64,000 nucleotides of DNA from Batkoa obscura. Its lineage: Eukaryota > Entomophthoromycota > Entomophthoromycetes > Entomophthorales > Batkoaceae. Both the position numbers and the translations under genes were made by a program. This document shows, piece by piece, positions 11,751 through 24,303 of this stretch. The DNA lies in assembly GCA_030770535.1 (NCBI GenBank), contig JASVEC010000006.1:930001-994000 (forward strand), in the 5' to 3' direction. How positions within the stretch are numbered: position 1 is the stretch's first letter; each line of letters begins with the position of its first letter. The notes beneath the pieces are model-generated. The model saw only the letters and a program-made list of their open reading frames with translations. It did no database searches and was not told the origin of the DNA.

Positions 11751-12600
11751 TCTTATATCTCTACTAATGTTAATTCCAATATTAATTTTGTACCTAATTC
11801 AAAATCAAAATTTAAAGGGAATTTTAGTTATGCTATTAAATGCTTTGACAATTTACAACAATTAGAGAGTATAGTTACCAATTGATAATGTCGACTAATT
11901 TAATGTTAGTAATAGATAAACAATATATACTAGCTGCAAAAAAATACTTTAATAGAAAATAAACTTTATATGTTTTGTTATAACTTTTTATATAATACAA
12001 ATAATTAGATAATGATGTTCTTTTACTTGTTTAAATCCGAGATTGTAAACTAATAATAATTTTCTAAAGGTATCAACTTTAAAAGAAATACATAATGGTG
12101 AATCATCAAATAAATTGTTACATTTATTTTTTTGCTATCAAATATCTAACCTACATGTGTCTATAATTTAATTTTTACATATATCGGAGTATCTCATAAA
12201 CTTAGATCAAACAATAATAGGAACCATAATAAAAACTATAGTCTAATTAAATGTAAGTTTGTAAAATAGCTTGGGGTTATTAGATATAAGAATGCGAATC
12301 AAAACTTTTTAAATTTTCATCTACTTTTCTAAGTCTTCAAATATCTAGAGTCAAAAGCTTCATATCAATAAGTGAATATACAAATGTAATATTTGGGGGT
12401 GTTTTTTTTGGCTTTATTATTTTTCCATTTTTAAGCGCTATTTGAGCGGAAAGATTGTTAGTAAAATTCTTAAAAAAATACATCCCCATTTGGTAAACTG
12501 TGTAGGAATTATTTTTCTATATAGTAGTGTGTCCATTTTTTTAAGCAGGATAAAATTTAAAAAAGAATAGCTAAATCCTTAATAAGAATCAATCTAAAGT
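11751..12600. other. Intergenic with one MITE
   Basis: AT-rich; stops in all frames. It contains the MITE at 12394-12488 and no other recognisable feature. Confidence 0.5.
12394..12488 (-). mobile_element. MITE family M1 copy (reverse orientation)
   Basis: TGGGGGTGTT at the left and TACATCCCCA at the right, with the core TTTTTAAGCGCTATTTGAGC intact. The flanks read TT and TT, so a TA duplication is not preserved. Confidence 0.85.
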
Positions 12601-13340
12601 TCATTTTGTTTTTTTAGTAATAACTTGCATTACAAGATCAACAACACATATTAGCTTATTTTTATTATCTTCAGATAATTTATTAGATTGATTTAATGTT
12701 TCATTAAGTAAACTATAACCATTATATATACATTTTGAATATGAAATATTATCAATGATTAGTAAAAAAGCAAGAAATTCATTTGAAGAATAATATTTTG
12801 GTTTTAAATTAGAGTTATAATAAACAAAAGATCAAATAATAGCTTCCTAAACAATAAAATCTTTTGATTTCTTATTTATTGAATATTTAGTAAATAGGCA
12901 TTCTTTGTCTCTGCATAATGCTGACCACTTAATATTATATAATCCAATCTAGTTAGAATAATGATTGATTTTAATATGATTGATAAGTATATTAATGATC
13001 CTATTGAATGGTTTACCTGAATTAATCTGTTCAATAGCTTCCAATTTACTTATTACTTGCTCTATCATAGAGCGCAATAATGTTTGTAAAGTAAAACACA
13101 TTTGTAGAAATAATTCGAATACGTTAGATACATTGATTTCATAATCGTTCCAACCGTTCCATCTTTACTTAATACTGCTATCTCCTTACCTTTTCCCCAT
13201 AAATCATGGGTATTGAATAATAAATTATAATATATATCATTGATATGCAATAAGTTTGATACTATTGAGCAATCTAATTTTCTTTCACTATCATTTTTAT
13301 AATTTAAATGTAAACCTAATAATATAAATAATAATTTCAT
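12601..13340 (-). pseudogene. Relic of an unidentified secreted protein gene
   Basis: On the minus strand a frame starts at 13340 with a signal-peptide-like MKLLFILLGL and continues with CSIVSNLLHINDIYYNLLFN. It changes frame near 13080 (LLRSMIEQVISKLEAIEQIN), meets a plausible donor (CAG then GTAAAC), and resumes after CTAACTAG with NIKWSALCRDKECLFTKYS. The last block, to TGA 12601-12603, contains YNGYSLLNETLNQSNKLSED. At least one frame change and two in-frame stops make it non-functional as drawn. I do not recognise the family; extracellular location is inferred only from the N-terminus. Confidence 0.4.
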
Positions 13341-13488
13341 TAACTTTTATAATAATGCTTTTGTTTTTATAATTAATAAATCAGTTAATAAAATAGTTAA
13401 TAAATTTAATAAATGATTTATTTTTAAAAAGATAAAAAGATAAAAAGATAAAAAGCTGGATGTAATTTTTTTGCATAAATTTATTGTA

Positions 13489-13588
13489 TGGTGATGTATT
13501 TTTTTGCTTAATAATTTTACTAACAATTTTTCCGTTCAAATAGCACTTAAGAAATAGAAAAAGTGATGAAATCAAAAAAACATCCTCA
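13489..13588 (+). mobile_element. MITE family M1 copy, left member of an inverted pair
   Basis: TGGTGATGTA at the left and ACATCCTCA at the right, flanked by TA on both sides. It lies 5 bp from a copy in the opposite orientation. Confidence 0.85.
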
Positions 13589-13593
13589 TATAA

Positions 13594-13687
13594 TGGTGTT
13601 TTTTTAGTTTTATCATTTTTTCTATTTTTTAAATGTAATTTAAGAGGAAAAACTATTAATAAAATTATTAAATAAAAAACGTAGCTT
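13594..13687 (-). mobile_element. MITE family M1 copy, right member of an inverted pair
   Basis: Starts TGGTGTTTTTTTAG and keeps the core TTTTTTAAATGTAATTTAAG. The right end is degenerate (ACGTAGCTTTATA). Confidence 0.7.
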
Positions 13688-13980
13688 TATATATATATCT
13701 TACTTATTTTATTTTTAAACATTTTTATTTAATTTTCATATTAATTTTTTAACTTATTTTTATAAAATAATTAAAATTAGCTAAATTATTAAAATTTATA
13801 TATATATATTTTTATAAACAATTGAATTAATTATTGTTATTGAAGTCATTTATGCTTAATATTTAAAATTAACATTTAAAAACAATATTCCTCATTCTGC
13901 CTTGGTTTTATTTTATTAATATTAATATTCATTTGTTTAAAACTAAATATAAATAAGTTTAACCTATTTTAATTATATTT

Positions 13981-14442
13981 TGTGAAAGTTGGTACTCAGT
14001 GGTAGGAGTTAAAAACAGTTCTTGGTTGATTAAGTTGCCTTGAGTCGAATGGTCTTAGTTTATGTAACTAAGATAGACTTAAATGAATAGGAATAATACG
14101 TAATAAGCTACGAACTATGTAAAACAAATAGAATAGACAATACTACTGTAAAATCTACGTAAGATGTTGTCAGAAAGACTTAGTGGCTTTATTAATAGTA
14201 CGATATCAGAAAGTAATTCAGTTAAAAAGCCTCGAGTTATCATATTGAGGAATCTCTTTTATACTCCAATAAGTATGGATATTAAAAGGAGATAATATTG
14301 TTTACAATATGAAGTTATAAATTCTCGCAGCAAATCAAAATAAGGGACTCTGATTTGATTGTATTTGAACTTGAGAACACAGCAACTTAAGTGATTGTTG
14401 CGTTATAATCAATCCGAGAGCTAAATAAAGCAATATTTCACA
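13981..14442 (+). repeat. Dispersed repeat family R2, copy 2
   Basis: 462 bp from TGTGAAAGTTGGTACTCAG to GCAATATTTCACA. Flanking ATTT on both sides is a possible 4-bp target duplication. It has the same tRNA-like A and B boxes as the other copies and a variant middle (AAGTATGGATATTAAAAGG) shared with the fragment at 39231. SINE or solo-LTR-like fossil. Confidence 0.65.
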
Positions 14443-14504
14443 ATTTAGAATAAATAATTTAAACTTGAATTTTTTTAATTATTTAATCTATATACATATA
14501 TATA

Positions 14505-15048
14505 TGTAGAAATTGGTACTCAGTGGTTGGAGTTAAAAGCAGTTCTAGCTTAATTAACTAGCCTTGAGTCGAACGGTCTTAGTATATGTAACTAAGATAG
14601 ACTTAAATTAATAGGAATAATATGTAATAAGCTACGAACTATGTAAAACAAATAGAATAGAAAATACTACTGTAAAATCTACATAAAATACTATAAGACT
14701 TAGTGACTTTATTAAAGGTACAATATTAGGGAATAATTCAATTAAAAAGCCTCGAGCTATTATGTTGAAGAATCTCTTTTATACTCCAACTGGGTGGCTA
14801 TATATAAGGAACATGATAACAGTTATTCCTTATTATAGTTGCCAAGTATGGACATTAAAACGTGGACAATAAGTTCTTCATGATTAAGCGGTGGGAATTC
14901 TCGCAGCAAACCAAAATAAGGAACTTTGAATTGATTATACCACATGGATCACGGTCAAATTGATTACAAGACTACCACTAGTTGTAAACAAGTTAAATGA
15001 TTATTATGTTATAATTAATCCGAGAGCTGATAAACCAATATTTCACAT
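14505..15048 (+). repeat. Dispersed repeat family R2, copy 3
   Basis: 544 bp, the longest copy, in direct orientation 62 bp after copy 2. It shares the tRNA-like head, GCCTCGAGCTATTATGTTGA and the terminal CCAATATTTCACA, and contains a segment near 14940-14990 lacking in the others. No coding domain lies between copies 2 and 3. Confidence 0.65.
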
Positions 15049-15172
15049 TATCATTAGAAAAATTGACTTTTTATTTTAAAGTAATAATAACATAAAAATA
15101 AGTTTGATAATGTGTTTGATTAATAAAAATTTATAAAAAATTATAATTTTTAATATTTTTGATTTTTATATA

Positions 15173-15273
15173 TGGGGATGTATTTTTGTGTTTAAGAATT
15201 TTGCTAATAATCTTTCCACTCAAATAGCGCTTAAAAAATGGAAAAAATAATGAAACCAAAAAAAACACCCCCA
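15173..15273 (+). mobile_element. MITE family M1 copy
   Basis: 101 bp, TGGGGATGTA to ACACCCCCA, flanked by TA on both sides; core CCACTCAAATAGCGCTTAAA. Close to the family consensus. Confidence 0.9.
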
Positions 15274-16195
15274 TATATTTAATTGCTATTATTATTATAA
15301 ATATTAATACTTTATACATATTTATTACTTTTATTTATTTGTTATATTTTGATGTTTTATTTATAATGTTAATATTTAGTTTTAATTTAAATAAATACAA
15401 ATTAAGTTGAATGCTTTTTTAGCTATATATAATATTAAATTAATAAAATAATTTTTAATAAAATAATTTTCAATTACATACTATATTTTTATAAACTGAT
15501 AAGTATTAGCATTTTTAATTTAAATTAGTTTTTAAACATTAAAAATTTAAAATCTAGTTTAGTTTTAATATAAAGCTATAATATAAATAATTTTAGCTTT
15601 TTTAATAAAAAATTAATAATAAAAATATTAAACTGTAATATTAAAATGCTTTTATAGTGAAATAATATTTATGCCAACAATAATAAAATTATTGTTGTAA
15701 TTAAAAACTTATAAAGATACTTAATTTGTAAATTCTTAATTTTAAAAAAAAAACTTAATATAATATAATTTTAAAAATAATTAATTTTTTAAACTAAAAT
15801 TAATATACAAATTATCAGTTGCTGTTGCAGCTATTTTAATGTTTAAAATCAAAATAATTTATAAAAACTATTAATTGTAGTAATTTTACACCCTTACAAC
15901 AAAAAGCTTGCCCAAAAAATTAAGTTACTTTAAAAATTACTTTTTAGCTTAAATGTTTTAAAAAACCCTCTAATTTATCAACTACTCCCAAAAAACCTAT
16001 CAATTTAATTTTCTACTCAAATAATTGATTAAACTGCCATAATATTTTGCTTTAGCCTCATTCTCAAGCCTTTCATTATAACTGTGACCAAGAGTTAATT
16101 TCAATTCAACCAATTAAATTCATTACCTATCGAAATAAAGAACATGCTTTAGAATATTCAACTTTCATTTTTTATATTAAAAAAATACATTGAAA
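15274..16195. other. Very AT-rich spacer upstream of the PDI-like gene
   Basis: About 900 bp, nearly all A and T until roughly 15830, then mixed sequence that should hold the promoter and 5' leader of the PDI-like gene. No TATA element can be singled out in such DNA. Confidence 0.5.
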
Positions 16196-19100
16196 ATGAA
16201 GCAATTAGTATTATTATTAGTATTATTATTTAGTTATGTCATCGCTGAAGATGATAATAGTATTGAGTTAAAAAGCTCAGATTTTGATATGATTACTAGT
16301 AAAGGCACTTGGTAAGTTTTATCTCCCGTTTCCATTTTATCCCCTTATCGACTAACCTTTTCATTTTACCTAGGTTTGTCAAACATTATGTTCCTTGGTG
16401 CAAACATTGTAAAAAGTTAGCTCCTTTTTGGTCCAAAATGAGTCAAGACTTTGCCCATTTAAGAGAAGAGAGAAAATTTTTTATGGCCCAAATTAATTGT
16501 GATAAAGAGGTGGAATTATGTAAACTTCATGACATTGATGGTTATCCAACTTTATTATTGTATAAAGATGGTGTTTTAGTTGAAGAGTTTTTTGGTGAAG
16601 TTAAAGATGATAAGGAGTTAAAACCTTATATTCAAAAAATGGCAGAAGAATTGTTTTTAAAAGTAAGAAGAGAGATTTGTTATGTTGAAATTTTGTGACT
16701 TATGTTTTTATTTAGAATGGTGATACTCCTGTTGAAAACAAAGTACAACTTTATTTTGGAAGTGTTATATTTAGTTATTTATCCAGGCTTTTTAGGTAAC
16801 TGTTGAAAAGAATGTTAGTAGTCCATCCGATAAAGAGAAAGAGAAAAAGGAACAGGTAATCAAAGTTATTCGTTATTAAAGAATGTGCATTAATAGTACT
16901 TTAGGAAGAGAGAGAAAAAAAGGAAAAAGAAGAAAAAGAAAGGAAAGAAAAAGAAGCCAAAGAGAATAAAGAGAATAAAGTAAATAATAACCTAGCTTAA
17001 TTTTTGATTATTAACTTTTAATATTTATTAGGATAGTAATAAGGAGAATAATAAATCCAAAGAAACTACTTTAGAAAATTCAGAGTTCAGCGAAGAGGTA
17101 ACAGTAATAATAATTTACAAAATTCAATGTATTAATATAATTTTAATTTAGACATTAAGAAAAGACGTTACTGTAAATCTAATATATTTATAAAAAAGAA
17201 AAAACAATACTAAATTTAATTATATAGTTAATGGAAAAACATGAAAAAACATTAAGTCCAGCAGTAACAGGTAGTACTTTTGAGCATATATTATCGAAAG
17301 GTTATACTTTTGTAAAATATTATGCTCCATGGTGTGGTCATTGTGTATATTTCCGTCCTACATGGTTAAGTTTATCACATGAATTATCTAGTTATAAAAA
17401 AAGTAAAAATTTACAAATGGTACAATTTGATTGCGATGCAGAATCGGATTTTTGTAAAGATCATGGAGTGACCGGATATCCTTCTTTAAAACTTTATAAA
17501 GATGGAGAGTTAATCAAAGGATTTATGGAATTTGATCGTAGTTTAAATAATGTTAAAAAATGGTTATTACAAACAATTGAAGATGAAGAAAACGGTAGAA
17601 TGACAATTAAAAAAGAAAATAAAGAAAAAGAAAGTCTTCCAATTGAAATTCAGAATATTTTAAAGATTAAAGAAAATTTTGGAGAAAAAATTAATAATGG
17701 AACTTGGTAAGTTTTATTAAGTTAATTTATATATATATACATGTAATAAATATTTGCATTCGTTTTTATTATTATTATCTAGGTTTGTAGCTTTTATTCT
17801 TAAAAAAGCAGAAAATGATATTGATCCATTTGATCAAAAATGGGAAGTATTGGCACAAGAATTTGAACAATTTAAGACTGAATATAATACTCAATTAGCT
17901 TATGTAGATTGTGGAATTGATTATGAATTATGTAAAAAACATAAAGTTAAAACGCAAGTTGAAATCAAGTTATATTTAAATAATAATTGGGTAGAAAATT
18001 ATAGTAATAGTGAATTTGATATGGAAAGTATTCGAGTATATATTCGAGAAAAAACAAGTTTAATTTCTCAAAATAAATTATTTGCCAATTATTATTTTAA
18101 AAATGAAAGAATTAGTAATCCAGATGGTAAATTAATGGAATTAAATAATGAAAATTATGAATTATTAGTACCAAATGGCAATTACTTTATATTATTTAAA
18201 ACAGCTAGTTGTGTTAAATGTAAAGCAGTTCATTCAATTTTACAAGAATTAGCACCTGATTTTATTAATTTGGTAAATTTGGCAACAATTTATTGTGATA
18301 AAAATTATGAATTATGTCAAAAATTAAAAGTTGATGAATATCCAAAACTAAAGTATTTTAAAGATGGAAATCCAAGAGATTATCATGGACTTCCTAATAA
18401 AAATGATATCAATTCATTTATTATTAGTTCTAGAAAGTAAGCTATTATTTAATGTTAATAATTTATTTATTTATTTTTATAGACCAAGTATTCGTATTAT
18501 TAATGATAGACAAATGGAAAATTTATTAAAAGTCAAACAAAATAAATTATGGTTATTTGTTTATGAAACAGAAAAAGATATACAAAAATTAAAATCATTT
18601 ATAGAAGGAGAATACTTGGAACAAAATATATATTTAATAAAGAAATCAGATGCTAAAAATTACCCACAAATTGAAGTAGGAGATTTAAAATTATTTTCAG
18701 ATGGTAAAATGGTTGAAAATAATTCTCAACTTACTTCAATTAAACAACAATTATCACAAGCTCAATTTCAATCATTAACTAAACTAGATCACAATAATAT
18801 AGATATATTTATGAAAAAATATGAATATGTTTGTTTAAGTATATTAAAAGAAGAAAATGATTTAGAAATTAATATGTTAAATGAAATTGTTAAAGAAAAG
18901 AAAGATCAAGATGGAAGATTAGGTTTTGGTTATTTAAATGGTATTGAATTTTCAGAATATGTTAAAAGAGTTTATAACAAAAATCCAGAAGATTTACCCT
19001 TTTATGTCATCACTAAACCAGAAAATTCCATTGTTTTTGACAAAGATATTGAACAACATGGATTTAAATTTGAAAAAGAGAATATTTTAAAGAATATTGA

Positions 19101-19269
19101 TGATGCTTTAAGTAATAAATTAACTTCTCATTCTACTAACCCTTCTTCTATTTCTCCTATTTGGTTGGTATTATTAATTATCATTTTAATTGGAGTAGTT
19201 TTATTTTGGGTTAAAAAGAAGAAGGGAGATGATGATGAAGCTGAAAGAAAGATGTTGAATCAAGATTAA
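16196..19269 (+). CDS. Membrane-anchored PDI-like multi-thioredoxin protein
   Basis: Ten exons: 16196-16311, 16374-16662, 16716-16742, 16796-16855, 16905-16979, 17032-17097, 17152-17172, 17228-17706, 17783-18436, 18483-19269. All joins keep frame and give 857 residues. A signal peptide (MKQLVLLLVLLFSYVIA) is followed by thioredoxin domain 1 with WCKHC (Cys48/51). Next come a Lys/Glu-rich linker encoded by five small exons, domain 2 with WCGHC (Cys254/257), a domain without a CxxC pair, a domain with CVKC (about 521/524), and a further thioredoxin-like region. A single membrane span near the C-terminus (WLVLLIIILIGVVLFWV) precedes a basic-acidic tail. PDIs oxidise and isomerise disulfides in the ER, and the membrane anchor would replace a soluble KDEL signal. 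Domains 1 and 3 both carry a phase-2 intron inside the codon of the Trp before the first strand, pointing to domain duplication. Confidence 0.88.
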
Positions 19270-20044
19270 ATAAATATAATATTATTAAATTAAAATTTAT
19301 TTATTTATTATTTATTATTTATCATTATTTTGAGTTTGAAATTATAAATTAATTAATGAAAATACGAATAATGATAATTCGAGTATAATTAATTGATTGA
19401 TAGAATTTAGTCTAATATAACTATTAAGAAAATTAAAATATGGGGATGTATTTTTTTGTTTAAGAATTTTACTAACAATCTTTCCGCTCAAATAGCACTT
19501 AAAAAATGGAAAATAATGAAACCAAAAAAAACATCCTCATATATTAAATTCAATAACTATTTCTTTTCTTACATTTTATTACATAATGAATTTTATAAAG
19601 AATAGCTTATTAATTAAATTAGTAAAATTAATAAAAAATAAAAAATTAATATAACACTAAACTTATAATAATAAGAAAACTAAACTAAGCCAAACAATAA
19701 GCTAATATTGATAATACTCATTAAGCTAATAATTAACAAATACAATATTTAATTTAAAGAATCTAGATTAATAAAATAGAATTCTTAATCTAATGAACCA
19801 TATTCATAATAAAACGCTCCATCTAAATTCCGGCTATAATTCCCAATTCAATATGAATAGGCTAAATAAATCTATCTCAATTATAAGAATTTTGGATTAC
19901 TAACCAAAATTTCATGATGTAATTGTCCAACATAGCCTAATCTTTTTTTTCTTATCTGATTGGTTGAAAATTGAATTTTTCGATCTATCACTATAGAACA
20001 CAATAAATTGAGCAATCGACGATTATAAAAAGCAAACTCATTTA
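19270..20044. other. Spacer between PDI-like and thioredoxin reductase genes
   Basis: AT-rich; one near-consensus MITE (19441-19539) sits about 170 bp after the PDI stop. The last 150 bp presumably hold the thioredoxin reductase promoter. Confidence 0.5.
19441..19539 (+). mobile_element. MITE family M1 copy
   Basis: 99 bp, TGGGGATGTA to ACATCCTCA, flanked by TA on both sides, core CCGCTCAAATAGCACTT. A young-looking copy. Confidence 0.9.
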
Positions 20045-21399
<1,355 letters not shown>

Positions 21400-21599
21400 A
21401 TTTAAGTTTACTTTTTAAATGAATTCGATTTCATTTTAATAAAAATAGGTTAAAAATTACTTATTTTATTTTATAATTTAAACTTAAATACATCTATTTC
21501 TAATTTTCTACTTTTACAATAATTTTCATATTACAAAATAAAAATAATCGATTCTTTATACTATATTCTTTTAATAAAACAAACTCCTATATATCCTCT

Positions 21600-23494
21600 C
21601 TAATCCTGAGGCTCATGTTCAATATCTGGCAATTTTTCATTTTTAATTTTCTCTTGATTTACCAAATTTTCGTTATAACCTTCGGCAACTGGAACATGAC
21701 CCATACGAATAGAAGTTTCGATAAAATCAGTTAATCTTAATTCTCTCGGTTTTAATTGCATTTCATCCATATCGTTATTTTCATTATGTTCAAAATTCAT
21801 TTGTCGCATACATTCACGAATGGGTAACATAGAAGTTTCTCGACATAATTCTTTTAAATCACTACCTAACAGAAGGGAAGGGGGTCAAGACTGAGTGGGT
21901 TAAATGATTCAATCAATTTACCTGTTTGTCCAAATGTTAATTGTGCTAATGCATTAAAATCAAAATCAGGTTCTAAAATGGAATCTTTTAGAAACTAGAA
22001 TAAAAAAATATTAGCAACTATTATTAAAATAGAAATAAATTATAGTTAATTTACCAATTTCAAAATTTGAAGTCGTTGAGCTTCTGTGGGTGGTGATATA
22101 TTAAATCTTTTTGGCATACGTCTTAAAATAGCTTGATCTAATAATTACAAATTAATTAATTAATTATAATCCCTTATATATTGAATATCGTTGTATTTAT
22201 TTACCAATATCAAAAGGTCGATTAGTAGCACCAAGTACCTAAAAAAAAGGATTTTATTACTCAACTACAATCAAAACTTTAATTCAAATTACAATGATTC
22301 GATTATTTTCACCCGAAGTAAGACCATCCCATAAACTAATAAAAAAATAGTATATAATTAAAAAAAAGAATTTAATAATTCCATTCATCTACTTACGTCA
22401 TAAACTCCGCTTTCATAGTACCCGTCACTTCATGATCGTTGGACCTCCTTTCTCTTAAAAAGGAATCAATTTCATCAATAAATACAATACATGGTTGCAT
22501 CTTATGAGCTAAAGAAAATAAAGCAGAAACTAATTTATTTGATTCCCCATACTTTATAAAATTAAAAAAAAAGATGAATCATTAATCATTATTAAATAAA
22601 ATGATAAATTTACCCATTTATCCGTTAATGTAGATACTCTCATATTAATAAAGGCTGCCCCTGATTCTTTAGCTAAACATTTAGCTAACATTGTTTTTCC
22701 ACAGCCTTAATTTAATTGTGTTAAATATAAATCTTTAAGCAACTTACATACTCCTCCCCATTCTAAAAATAAAAAAACTTACCAGGAGGTCCGTATAATA
22801 ATACCCCTTTTGGTGGTGTAACAAGCCCGTTAGTATCACTAAATAATTTTGGAAATTTTAAGGGATAAATAACCGTTTCTTTTAATTCAGTAACAATTGA
22901 ATCTAAACCTAAAATTATAATTTAGAATATTACTAATTTCACTATTTATATTGTCGTTGATTAGCTATAATATTAATTTTACCTCCAATATCTAAAAAAT
23001 GGAAATAAAATTAGTTTGATGTTGATTGATTCTGTAAAAAATATTATTTTACCTTTAAAATTCACTGGAATTTCATCTGCATGCACTAGTTCAGTGGCTA
23101 TGATTTGTTCATAATCGGTTAACTCTAAATCTTTTCTCTATTATAAAAAATCAGCAACCAAATACTTAATTAATTTTTTTCTTCTGTTCTCTATTCTCTC
23201 TTTTAAAAAAAGAAAAAACAATATAATATAAAAATAAATAAATACTTTATTTACTTACCCCATATTTATCTAGTAATTTTTCGGCTTTTGATTTGGCTAA
23301 CTTTTTCTTTTCATTCGAAGGATCTAAACTAGCCATCACGTATTTTATCCCATAATAAAAGATGACTTGAGAAACTAAGAAGATAGCCACTAATTTTTTT
23401 AATAAAATAATATTAATAATTTATTGTAGCTTAAAATGTTAAATTCGTTTCGATTTTTACCTTCCGTTATATATTTGCCTTTACTTGGTTGCAT
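21600..23494 (-). CDS. MSP1: Msp1/ATAD1-type membrane AAA ATPase
   Basis: Twelve exons on the minus strand: 23461-23494, 23259-23389, 23053-23137, 22983-22991, 22783-22908, 22614-22705, 22397-22551, 22293-22335, 22205-22238, 22055-22137, 21922-21994, 21600-21865. All phases agree, giving 376 residues, close to the usual ~360. An 11-residue leader precedes one membrane span ([18 protein letters not shown]). Then follow a coiled linker ([10 protein letters not shown]), the DIGG motif, Walker A GPPGCGKT, Walker [24 protein letters not shown]-like MKAEFMT, LWDGL and [10 protein letters not shown]. Msp1 pulls mislocalised tail-anchored proteins out of the mitochondrial outer membrane. The first exon supplies the only suitable ATG ahead of the membrane span; the later ATG at 23337 would lose it. 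Transcribed divergently from the RPAP1 gene. Confidence 0.92.
22983..22991 (-). other. 9-nt microexon of the Msp1 gene
   Basis: ATATTGGAG lies between TTTTTTAG and GTAAAA. Together with the G before and the GT after, it encodes Asp-Ile-Gly-Gly of the conserved motif. Skipping would remove exactly three residues in frame. Confidence 0.75.
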
Positions 23495-24303
23495 ATTGAT
23501 TGCAATGGTTGCTATATTTTTATAAATAAATTTCCTTTTGTTTTATTTTATTTATCCTCTACTTTCTATCTATTAAATTTAAAGCCTCAAACTCGATCAA
23601 TCTTAGTACAAAACTTCAATATCCTATATAGTTATAAAAGCAAATCCTCTTTTTTTAATAAGTTTATCAATTTTATTTTCATATTAAAAAGGGGCTAATT
23701 TTATTAAATTATTTAGTTTGTTTTCTTGAGCTTTAATTGGCTATTGTTGATTTACACCAATTAAAGTCATTGTTTTTGATTCTCTATCAGAAAAAGTAGG
23801 CGGAGATGATAAGCTTAGCAGCTGGTAAAAAGAAGACTAATTCATAACGACAATAAAGATTAGTAATAGCTAGTAGTCAATTGTATAATACGAGTTTAAA
23901 AGTTAAAATATAATAAAATTTCAATTCTATTATTATTCTATTCAACTATTTTTTATTTACTAACTTGTTAGCCAAATACTAACACTAACTTTTCCCATTC
24001 AAAAAAATTCAACTTCTTAAAATGACATTACTAAAGTAATTTCAATGTGCTTCATCTTTTTTAATTTAAAGTCATTACAAAATAAATGTAAGAATATTAT
24101 TAACAAAGTCGTAACTAAAAAATTACAGTTAGCTTATCACATCTTCAATTTATGTAATACAAATCTCATTGAAGTTAATTGAGTAATATTAGAAAATTCG
24201 CTTTTAGCTCATTGGTTCTAAAAAAACAGTTGAGCTTTAAGCTTAATTTTCGAAATTCAAAAAAAATAAATCTCATTTCATATAGATTAATAATCAACTG
24301 ACA
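23495..24303. other. Divergent intergenic region between Msp1 and RPAP1 genes
   Basis: About 800 bp shared by two outward-facing genes, so it should contain both promoters. AT-rich with no clear element. A short plus-strand frame at 23489-23698 overlaps the Msp1 5' end and shows no protein-like features. Confidence 0.5.

Noticed and set aside
13981-15048. R2 copies 2 and 3 as the two LTRs of one small retroelement
   Set aside because: Only 62 bp lie between them, without primer-binding or polypurine features, and the two copies differ in internal segments; independent insertions fit better.
23337-23339. ATG at MASLDPSN as the Msp1 start
   Set aside because: It would drop the membrane anchor, while the upstream exon 23461-23494 splices in frame and restores the family N-terminus.
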